From: Desulfurococcales archaeon
GTDB lineage: Archaea > Thermoproteota > Thermoprotei_A > Sulfolobales > Acidilobaceae
DNA: 16,438 nt
Reading direction: 5' to 3'
NCBI GenBank assembly: GCA_027012045.1
Contig: JALUZI010000243.1
Span: 1-16,438, forward strand
Below the pieces are notes generated by a model. The model was not told the origin of the DNA, did no database searches, and worked only from the letters and a program-made list of their open reading frames with translations. Position 1 is the stretch's first letter, and every line of letters begins with the position of its first letter. Position numbers and translations under genes: made by a program. Positions 6,784 through 12,124 of this stretch are shown one piece after another.

Positions 6784-8169
6784 GTGCTGAGGTCGAGGAT
6801 TACTAGGAATATGCTGGTTATGGGTATGGGATGGATAATAGTTATGTCCTTCATAACAGGTGTTCTCACAGGTATAGTTACCATAATATTCAGCGAGTTC
6901 CTCCACTACATAGAGGCAGTCGTATTACCGTGGATAGGAATACTACCGTTCGAGCCGGGGAGAGAGATTGACGTTAGTTACGCGGTTAACTTCGTTAAAA
7001 CCCACTTCAACCCTACCAGGCTACTTATCGCCTATATAGTAGGATCAGTCGTATCGGGATATATAGTATACAAAGTAGCGCCCGAAACAGCTGGCCACGG
7101 AACTGATGTAACTATAAAAGCTATACACCATTACTGGGGAGCCATCAGAGCCCGTGTCCCGGCCGTGAAGCTGCTCACCTCAGGCATATTCGTTGGTATG
7201 GGTGGAAGCGCTGGAACAGAGGGTCCATTAGTCCAGTCAGGGTCAGGTATGGGTTATCTTGTCGCACAATTCATGAAAGCTGACAAATACATCAGGAGAA
7301 TGTTCGCTATAGTCGGCATAGGAGGAGCCATTGGAGCCGTATTCCGAGCCCCATTGGGGGGTTCAATATTCGCCATTGAAGTCCTCTACAGGAAAGACTA
7401 TGAAACCGACGCCTTTGTACCAGCTATAGTTACATCAATAACCAGCTACACAGTATACAGCGCCTATTACGGGTTCAAACCGCTATTCCCCATTGGGAGA
7501 ATAACACTGGGAGTTGAAGACATCCTGTTCTCGGCTCTCCTAGGAGTCTTCATCATACCCTTCAGCATCGCATTCATCAAAGTTTTCTACTGGTTCGAGG
7601 AGGAAACGCCCAAGTACCTTCCCAACCTCTATCAAAGAATAGTGGTTGGTGGCCTACTGGCCGGTGTAACAGCCTTTATAATAACATATATTGATCCGCT
7701 ATCATCCATAGGCCTAGTCTCCAGAGGGTATCTCGCGATAGAAGTAGCGGCTAAGTCGGCTAGTATCCCTATACTCACACTCTTACTGATAGTGATAGGA
7801 AAAATACTCACTACAAGCATGGCAGTCGGAATGGGTAATAGCGGTGGAGTATTCGCCCCCATGATAGTTATAGGGTCATCACTAGGCCTAATGCTGGGAG
7901 AGATACTTCAAAAACTAGGTATGCACCTCGCGGGTCCCACCTTCTTCATAGTAGTCGGGATGTCTGCCATGATAGCTGCAACAGCCAAAGTCCCACTTAC
8001 AGCCATAGTGATGACAAGTGACATGATGGGTAGCAACTGGATGATCCCAGCTAGTGCACTGGGTGCAGTTATAGCATATGCATTATCAGGCACCAAGTAC
8101 ACGATTTACGGTAGCCAGTTAATGGATAGGACTAGGAGCATAGCGTCCCGTAGATCCTTACATTTCTAG
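6784..8169 (+). CDS. ClC-family chloride channel or transporter, no CBS domains
   Basis: A 461-residue ClC membrane protein with about 16-18 hydrophobic helices, for chloride passage across the cytoplasmic membrane. Key sites are AGHGTD (103-108, the first anion-binding loop), GGSAGTEGP (140-148) with gating Glu146 intact, GNSGGVFAP (351-359), and Tyr442 at the position of the anion-binding Tyr. In helix H the usual bacterial FIIEE pair reads FAIEV: Glu199 is kept, but the second Glu, the internal proton glutamate of E. coli ClC, is Val200. Channels of the animal type also carry Val there, so loss of proton coupling is possible but not shown. There is no C-terminal CBS pair. GTG 6784 has GGTG about seven bases upstream. 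It diverges from the DUF1646-USP operon, which suggests a joint salt or pH role. Confidence 0.95.
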   Translation: MLRSRITRNMLVMGMGWIIVMSFITGVLTGIVTIIFSEFLHYIEAVVLPWIGILPFEPGREIDVSYAVNFVKTHFNPTRLLIAYIVGSVVSGYIVYKVAPETAGHGTDVTIKAIHHYWGAIRARVPAVKLLTSGIFVGMGGSAGTEGPLVQSGSGMGYLVAQFMKADKYIRRMFAIVGIGGAIGAVFRAPLGGSIFAIEVLYRKDYETDAFVPAIVTSITSYTVYSAYYGFKPLFPIGRITLGVEDILFSALLGVFIIPFSIAFIKVFYWFEEETPKYLPNLYQRIVVGGLLAGVTAFIITYIDPLSSIGLVSRGYLAIEVAAKSASIPILTLLLIVIGKILTTSMAVGMGNSGGVFAPMIVIGSSLGLMLGEILQKLGMHLAGPTFFIVVGMSAMIAATAKVPLTAIVMTSDMMGSNWMIPASALGAVIAYALSGTKYTIYGSQLMDRTRSIASRRSLHF

Positions 8170-8238
8170 AGATAGTTTCTTTATTGGCCAACTCCGAGGC
8201 TTGAAGTGAACTGCCGTATTTATGATTGGATAGAAATT

Positions 8239-8316
8239 TGGCGCCGTGGCCGGGATTTGAACCCGGGTCACGGGCTTGACAGGCCCGCATACTAAGCCAG
8301 GCTATACTACCACGGC
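8239..8316 (-). tRNA. tRNA-Asp (GTC), CCA encoded
   Basis: The minus strand folds as a complete cloverleaf: acceptor GCCGTGG/CCACGGC (8310-8316 with 8243-8249), anticodon arm CGGGC-CTGTCAA-GCCCG with anticodon GTC (plus strand 8278-8280), TpsiC arm CCGGG-TTCAAAT-CCCGG, discriminator G at 8242 and encoded CCA at 8239-8241. No intron is present. It differs from the tRNA-Glu in this window at only eight of 75 positions. G as discriminator is the expected Asp identity base. A TATA element at 8349-8358 is well placed. Confidence 0.96.
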
Positions 8317-8348
8317 TTCCGGTGGATTGTTTTTAGTTAGCTAGGCGG

Positions 8349-8358
8349 TTTATATAGT
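8349..8358. promoter_or_regulatory. Two-way TATA box for tRNA-Asp and kinase gene
   Basis: GTTTATATAG here lies about 37 bases before the tRNA-Asp 5' end on the minus strand and 22 bases before ATG 8375 on the plus strand. For the kinase gene the predicted transcript start falls on or within a few bases of its ATG, so that message is probably leaderless. Confidence 0.5.
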
Positions 8359-8374
8359 TATCCTGGGGCTATCT

Positions 8375-9586
8375 ATGGGAAACCTGGAACCGGGTTATTA
8401 CAAGGTGAGGGGTCCTGCAAGTGTCTCATTGGATTCTTGTTCAGCCGAAGTTATGGGATACGAGTGTACTGGCAACTGTAGTTTCACAGTTCCAATAGGT
8501 AGGACTTACTCCATGATAATTTATGAGCGTTGTAGCTACGAGATATCTCCTTTAGAGGCGGAAGTTGAGAAGGACCCCTTGGGGGAGCATCTGTATCGTG
8601 TTAGGAACGAAATAACTAGCATAGCCTCTGAAGGAGAATACGATGGTTTGGTATTTATAGGTCCCCCGGACTCGTTTAAAAGCACGTTATCAACACTCGT
8701 TTACAACAGTCTGTCAAAAACGCGTAAACCAGCATACATCACTGTTGACATAGGCCAGAACGAGATCTTCTTGCCAGCATTCGTTTCAGGAACCACTATA
8801 AACCCGCTATTCCCCGGCAATAGACCGGGATTGCACCATGACTGTTTCACTGGAGTAATCTCTCCCCCCTCGGATATTGAGAAGTACATATATTGTTATC
8901 TTAGAATTAAGAAGATGCTAGAGTTGGATAAACATAAGCCAATAATCGTCGATACAGACGGTTGGATTGAAGGGTTAGCAGCTCTATACTCAAAGATGGC
9001 TATAGCACAGTCTTTTGAGAGACCACTAGTTGTATACACGGGTTTGCACCAGTTAGAAGAGAGAATACTCGCTTACTGGTATCCTGGGAGTACCGTGAAG
9101 TATAGCTTTCCAGCGATCCCAGGCTCTAAGAGCCGGAGCGAGAGGAGGATTCATCGTCAGAGGATAGTTATGAAAGCCTTCAATGATCCTTCGAGGCATA
9201 CTGTCTCGCCTGACGAAACTAGCATTATTGGTTTACCAGTATTCACGGGTTCCCGGGTGGATGTAAGTGACCTTGGGTTCAAAGGGATTATCTATTCAGA
9301 AATGAATAGTTGGGGTAAACTAGTATTAGTCACAGGCAACAATGTTAGAATCCCGAAGTTAAGAGGCGTTGAGAGGCTCATTCAAGGATGGGAGAAAGGA
9401 TTAATGATAGCATTATACCATAAGGGCACTGTGTCCGGTATAGGGCTAATCGAGAGAGTAGATTACGCCAGGAAGAAAATAGTGTTCATAGCGGACAGGA
9501 ATGTTAAATACGATTTAGTCGAAGTAGGTAAAACCAGGTTCCCCGAAGTGCTGAATTCTCTGTTAACATCTATCTCGAGGGGTTAG
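8375..9586 (+). CDS. Clp1/Grc3-like polynucleotide 5'-hydroxyl kinase
   Basis: The 403 residues match the Clp1/Grc3/NOL9 layout: an N-terminal beta domain (about 1-85), a P-loop kinase core (90-260) and a C-terminal beta domain (270-403). Relatives phosphorylate 5'-OH ends of RNA, for example in tRNA splicing or rRNA processing. Visible core parts are VFIGPPDSFKST (93-104), VDIGQNEIFLP (124-134, the usual DxGQ segment), CFTGVISPPSDIEKYI (155-170) and IIVDTDGWIEG (188-198, like the NTxGWxxG of Clp1). The Walker A is odd: the Gly before Lys is Phe101, coded TTT, while Lys102, Ser103 and Thr104 remain. Whether it is still active cannot be told from sequence. It lies six bases ahead of an HTH gene and close to an apparent tRNA half. 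Confidence 0.85.
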   Translation: MGNLEPGYYKVRGPASVSLDSCSAEVMGYECTGNCSFTVPIGRTYSMIIYERCSYEISPLEAEVEKDPLGEHLYRVRNEITSIASEGEYDGLVFIGPPDSFKSTLSTLVYNSLSKTRKPAYITVDIGQNEIFLPAFVSGTTINPLFPGNRPGLHHDCFTGVISPPSDIEKYIYCYLRIKKMLELDKHKPIIVDTDGWIEGLAALYSKMAIAQSFERPLVVYTGLHQLEERILAYWYPGSTVKYSFPAIPGSKSRSERRIHRQRIVMKAFNDPSRHTVSPDETSIIGLPVFTGSRVDVSDLGFKGIIYSEMNSWGKLVLVTGNNVRIPKLRGVERLIQGWEKGLMIALYHKGTVSGIGLIERVDYARKKIVFIADRNVKYDLVEVGKTRFPEVLNSLLTSISRG

Positions 9587-9591
9587 CACGG

Positions 9592-9957
9592 TTGAGGATC
9601 AGGGATATCGAGGTTGACGGTGACGCTATTTACTACACTCGGGACAGCCGGAGGGAGAGAAACAGGAGGGTTAAGATAACCCTTAACAGCGAGATAGTAA
9701 AATGGTTGAAGTGCGGTCAGAACAAGAGTATAATTTTGAACTTATCGAATAGAAATGGAATAATAGAAAAACTCGAAAACCCTAGGGCCTTCAAGAACTT
9801 TATCTTAACACTATACGCAATATCGAAATCGAGGCGTCCGTATAAGGTTGCAATGGAATTCGGTATTAGCCACGAGCAATTATATCGTCACTACAGATAC
9901 CTGGAGAAAGCAGGGTTGATAGAATATCTTAGAGACTCCCTGCTGGACTGCTGCTAG
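9592..9957 (+). CDS. Unrecognised protein with C-terminal helix-turn-helix
   Basis: A 121-residue protein that I do not recognise by name. The first 50 residues are charged and strand-like (IRDIEVDGDAIYYTRDS, then RRVKITLNSEIVKWL). Residues about 65-115 look like a winged helix-turn-helix: RAFKNFILTLYAIS, PYKVAMEFGIS, HEQLYRHYRYLEKAGLIEYL, the last having the recognition-helix-and-wing pattern of MarR/ArsR-like folds. The start is TTG 9592, with AGGGG about nine bases upstream, five bases after the kinase stop, so the two are almost surely co-transcribed. It could be a regulator or a nucleic-acid-binding partner of the kinase; this is inference from context only. The C-terminus ends with a cysteine pair (DCC). 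Confidence 0.8.
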   Translation: MRIRDIEVDGDAIYYTRDSRRERNRRVKITLNSEIVKWLKCGQNKSIILNLSNRNGIIEKLENPRAFKNFILTLYAISKSRRPYKVAMEFGISHEQLYRHYRYLEKAGLIEYLRDSLLDCC

Positions 9958-9984
9958 TTGCGAGGGAAGGGTTGAGGGGCGGCG

Positions 9985-10019
9985 GGGTCCGCCGCTCTCC
10001 CTGGCTGAGCTACGGGCCC
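9985..10019 (-). tRNA. Probable 5' half of a split tRNA (likely tRNA-Lys)
   Basis: The minus strand from 10019 reads exactly like the first 30 bases of an archaeal tRNA: acceptor strand GGGCCCG, TA at positions 8-9, D-stem GCTC, D-loop AGCCAGGGA with the GG pair, D-stem GAGC, position 26 G, then GCGG as the start of the anticodon stem. Instead of an anticodon loop it continues ACCCCGCCGCCCC. No TpsiC arm and no CGGGCCC acceptor partner occurs downstream on this strand or anywhere in the window. A TATA-like CTTAAAT lies about 46 bases upstream. The acceptor and stem resemble archaeal tRNA-Lys, but Ile or Val are not excluded because the anticodon would be in the other half. The exon end is set approximately. 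A decayed tRNA fragment is the main alternative. Confidence 0.6.
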
Positions 10020-10035
10020 ACGTACCCAGCCAGGG
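9999..10035 (-). repeat. 9-base inverted repeat between tRNA-half leader and D-arm
   Basis: CAGCCAGGG of the D-arm (minus 10007-9999) is the exact complement of CCCTGGCTG in the 5' leader (minus 10035-10027). The 19-base loop between them holds the acceptor 5' strand. In the primary transcript this hairpin would compete with the D-arm until the leader is removed. Confidence 0.6.
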
Positions 10036-10062
10036 CTAGGTTTATCAATTGCCCGACAAGGG

Positions 10063-10069
10063 ATTTAAG
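10063..10069 (-). promoter_or_regulatory. TATA box for the tRNA half
   Basis: The minus strand reads ACTTAAATC. A start about 26 bases on would fall near 10040, about 20 bases before the first tRNA base, leaving a leader of about 20 bases. The distance is somewhat longer than for the whole tRNAs in this window (33-37 bases to the 5' end). Confidence 0.4.
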
Positions 10070-10090
10070 TGTTACCAAGCCGGCTATGAG

Positions 10091-10101
10091 AATATTATAT
10101 A
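10091..10101 (+). promoter_or_regulatory. TATA box for the Nudix operon
   Basis: AATATTATATA lies in front of the Nudix gene, with the predicted transcript start near 10122. This leaves a leader of about 115 bases, long for an archaeal gene. It is divergent from the tRNA-half promoter, 22 bases away. Confidence 0.45.
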
Positions 10102-10119
10102 GAGGCTTAATTGGTACTA

Positions 10120-10236
10120 GAGTCAACCAGGGCCGTTGACATGGGAACCCGGGGCATTTTGCCCTACAGACCTCAAGTTGGCTGGGATGATGACAAGGCC
10201 CGCATGTGAGGCCCCCCGAAACAGCGGTGGTACACG
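10120..10236 (+). other. Structured leader before the Nudix gene
   Basis: This stretch holds a perfect hairpin GTCAAC/GTTGAC (10122-10127 with 10135-10140, seven-base loop), a second hairpin GGGC/GCCC (10152-10155 with 10161-10164, loop ATTTT), and GGCC/GGCC (10197-10200 with 10210-10213). A 22-codon frame (ATG 10141 to TGA 10209) lies inside it without a clear ribosome site. I cannot match it to a known riboswitch. GGTGG at 10226-10230 is the ribosome site for GTG 10237. Confidence 0.4.
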
Positions 10237-10725
10237 GTGGAACCAGCGGCTGTTCTCGTTGCATACAATAGGGATGGTGTGTTAATGGTCCACAAATCAT
10301 GTAGGGAAGGATATCCTTGGAGCTGTGATCTCGCTTTCCCTGGGGGCAGGCTTAAGAAGGGCGAAGCAGTTATCGAGGGAGCCCTGAGGGAGGCTAGGGA
10401 AGAAGTCTGCCTCGATAGCGGCTCTGTGGCTGTAAGAGGCATTCTTCCTCCAGAGAGGCCGCTGAATAATCCGGACATTAAAGTTTACCCTGTCATAGCT
10501 GAAATCCTTTCTACCGGTAATGTTAGGGTCTGTAATGATGAGATTGACAGGGTTATAATCGTTCCATGGTATAAGATTTGTGACTCAAAACTCGGCACAT
10601 GGGTTCACCCTATGCGCAAAATAGCTGTTAACGCGCTCGTAATAACCGACGAGTTAGCCGTTTGGGGCATGTCGCTCAGAATCTTAAATAGGCTGAAAAA
10701 CCAGTTCTGTAGAAGGCTGAAATAG
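10237..10725 (+). CDS. Nudix hydrolase
   Basis: A 162-residue Nudix-fold pyrophosphohydrolase, which would cleave a nucleoside-diphosphate-linked substrate with a divalent metal. The Nudix box runs from Gly37 to Leu59: G-RLKKG-E, seven residues, then REAREEVCL. The metal-binding REAREE core is intact, but the usual Gly before the last hydrophobic residue is Cys58. The preceding AFPGGR is typical. The substrate cannot be told: it lacks the CoA-pyrophosphatase upstream signature (HxGQxxFPGG). GTG 10237 has GGTGG six bases upstream. The stop is two bases before the thiolase gene, so it is the first gene of a Nudix-thiolase-L13e operon behind a long folded leader. Confidence 0.9.
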   Translation: MEPAAVLVAYNRDGVLMVHKSCREGYPWSCDLAFPGGRLKKGEAVIEGALREAREEVCLDSGSVAVRGILPPERPLNNPDIKVYPVIAEILSTGNVRVCNDEIDRVIIVPWYKICDSKLGTWVHPMRKIAVNALVITDELAVWGMSLRILNRLKNQFCRRLK

Positions 10726-10727
10726 AT

Positions 10728-11744
10728 ATGGATTCCGGAGACGAGTGCCCGGGTGAACCAGAGGTATATCAAGCCCATACCGGTAAAAGTCTTTCTAAAA
10801 AGTGTTTCAAAGAAGACGTGAAGAACCGTGTTCTTAGAACTATCAGGGAGTTCAACCTGTTCCACGAGAGCGACGTGCTCTTAATGGGGCTGTCCGGGGG
10901 AAAAGATAGCTATGTCATGCTGGATATCCTTTCGCAAATACATGACCCGGGCAGACTCATAGGAGTGTCGATAATCGAGGGAATCCCAGGCTACAACAAG
11001 CCAAGCGATATAAGGTACATGAAAGAACTCGCCAGGGAGAGGGGGGTTGACGTTATAGTAACAAGTATAAGGGAATATACTGGTCTCAGTCTTTATGAGA
11101 TAGTTAAAAAAGCTTGGAGAAATGGTTTAAACGTTTCTCCATGCACTTACTGCGGAATCCTCCGTAGGAGAATCATTAATTTCTATGGGAGAATGTTCGG
11201 TGCAGACAAAACGGTTACAGCCCATAACCTTGACGATATAGCTCAAACGATGATCGCCAACATCCTTAGAGGAGACATCATAGGACTCATACGTCAAAAT
11301 CCATCATTCAGATATAGAAACCCGAAATTCGTACATAAAGTGAAGCCACTAAGATATGTCTACGAATACGAGGCAGCACTGTATGCGGCTATTGACGGGT
11401 TCAGGTTCCAGGATACAGAATGTATGTTCATTAATTACGCGCCAACGTTCAGAGCTAAAATAAGAAGCGTCCTGTACAGACTTGAGAAGGATAACCCCGG
11501 TGTCGCACTGAACATTGTCAGATCCATAGACCAGATTACATCACGGTTGATCAATGAAGGATACGTCAAGCCTGTATCACTACCTATGTGCGGGAGGTGT
11601 GGTGAACCCACCAATGAGGGTAGACAATTATGTAAGCTCTGCGAACTCATGGAGAAGGCAGGTATTACAATGCCATTATACCAGGTAAACTTTAAAGATT
11701 ACATGAAACTGAAGAGTTTAGAATACCCGGGTGATCACGGATGA
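10728..11744 (+). CDS. tRNA 2-thiolation enzyme, TtuA/Ncs6 family
   Basis: A PP-loop ATPase that adenylates and thiolates a tRNA uridine (U34 in Ncs6/CTU1, position 54 in TtuA; sequence alone does not decide which). The 338 residues show SGGKDS (56-61), HNLDD (166-170), three cysteines placed for a 4Fe-4S cluster (Cys139, Cys142, Cys232) and a C-terminal zinc knuckle (Cys288/291 and 302/305). The N-terminal zinc finger of the family, normally two CxxC pairs, is reduced to Cys7 and Cys26: the first Cys of the second pair is Ser23, and the start is cut short. ATG 10728 is two bases past the Nudix stop, and the final TGA overlaps the L13e start (ATGA). Sulfur would come from a small sulfur-carrier protein that is not in this window. 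Confidence 0.93.
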   Translation: MDSGDECPGEPEVYQAHTGKSLSKKCFKEDVKNRVLRTIREFNLFHESDVLLMGLSGGKDSYVMLDILSQIHDPGRLIGVSIIEGIPGYNKPSDIRYMKELARERGVDVIVTSIREYTGLSLYEIVKKAWRNGLNVSPCTYCGILRRRIINFYGRMFGADKTVTAHNLDDIAQTMIANILRGDIIGLIRQNPSFRYRNPKFVHKVKPLRYVYEYEAALYAAIDGFRFQDTECMFINYAPTFRAKIRSVLYRLEKDNPGVALNIVRSIDQITSRLINEGYVKPVSLPMCGRCGEPTNEGRQLCKLCELMEKAGITMPLYQVNFKDYMKLKSLEYPGDHG

Positions 11745-11959
11745 TACGGGCTAGGGTGAAAAAGCCTGTACTGCTGAAGCATGGGGGAATATGGAAAGGG
11801 TGGAGATACGGGAAAGGGTTCAGTAAAGGCGAGCTGTCCGAGGCCGGTCTTACTATTAAGAAGGCGCTAAAGCTTGGAATACCTGTAGACCCGCGGAGAA
11901 GAAGTGTGCACCCGGAAAACGTGGAAACACTCAAAGCTGTCCTCCAGGAGAAGGGTTGA
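11741..11959 (+). CDS. rpl13e: Large-subunit ribosomal protein L13e
   Basis: A 72-residue basic protein of the archaeal L13e (eL13) type, found mainly in crenarchaeal ribosomes. The family signature is clear: GKGFSKGELSEAGLTIKKA (25-43), then LGIPVDPRRRSVHPENVETLK (45-65). It is far shorter than eukaryotic eL13, as usual in archaea. The ATG overlaps the stop of the thiolase gene as ATGA, a standard sign of coupled translation. It ends the operon, 47 bases before tRNA-Glu. Confidence 0.95.
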   Translation: MIRARVKKPVLLKHGGIWKGWRYGKGFSKGELSEAGLTIKKALKLGIPVDPRRRSVHPENVETLKAVLQEKG

Positions 11960-11964
11960 GAAAC

Positions 11965-11974
11965 TATTTTATTA
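11965..11974 (+). promoter_or_regulatory. TATA box for tRNA-Glu
   Basis: TATTTTATTA is centred about 37 bases before the tRNA-Glu 5' end, the same spacing as for tRNA-Asp, predicting a start near 11996. Confidence 0.45.
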
Positions 11975-11990
11975 ACCCTACAGGTAGGGT
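11975..11990. repeat. Perfect inverted repeat next to the tRNA-Glu TATA box
   Basis: ACCCTA-CAGG-TAGGGT is a perfect six-base palindrome with a four-base spacer, directly abutting the TATA box and upstream of the predicted transcript start. It could be an operator, or a hairpin ending the L13e message. Neither is proven. Confidence 0.4.
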
Positions 11991-12006
11991 ATAGAAATCC
12001 TAGGGT

Positions 12007-12084
12007 GCCGCGGTAGTATAGCCCGGCCAAGTATGCGGGCCTTTCGAGCCCGTGACCCGGGTTCAAATCCCGGCCGCGGCACCA
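12007..12084 (+). tRNA. tRNA-Glu (TTC), CCA encoded
   Basis: A full cloverleaf: acceptor GCCGCGG/CCGCGGC (12007-12013 with 12074-12080), anticodon arm CGGGC-CTTTCGA-GCCCG with anticodon TTC at 12043-12045, TpsiC loop TTCAAAT, discriminator A at 12081 and CCA at 12082-12084. No intron is present. It is a close paralogue of the tRNA-Asp on the other strand, including an identical anticodon stem, variable region and T-arm. Confidence 0.96.
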
Positions 12085-12124
12085 CATAGGTCGGTTATGC
12101 CATAAAACGAGGGGCATTTAGCTA

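Noticed and set aside
9600..10019. Intron-containing or permuted tRNA instead of a split half
   Set aside because: Neither strand within several hundred bases contains a T-arm motif or the acceptor partner CGGGCCC in the right orientation, and downstream lies a well-formed coding gene.
9981..10035. tRNA fragment as an integration (att) site of a mobile element
   Set aside because: Elements usually leave a 3' tRNA end, here the fragment is a 5' half with a promoter, and no integrase or element gene is near.
10180..10236. C/D box small RNA suggested by ATGATGA at 10187-10193
   Set aside because: No D or D' box (CTGA) follows at a proper distance, and no flanking terminal stem is seen.
9958..10236. 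RNase P RNA in the structured gap
   Set aside because: The universally conserved P4 elements (GAGGAAAGTC-like and ACAGAAA-like) are absent.
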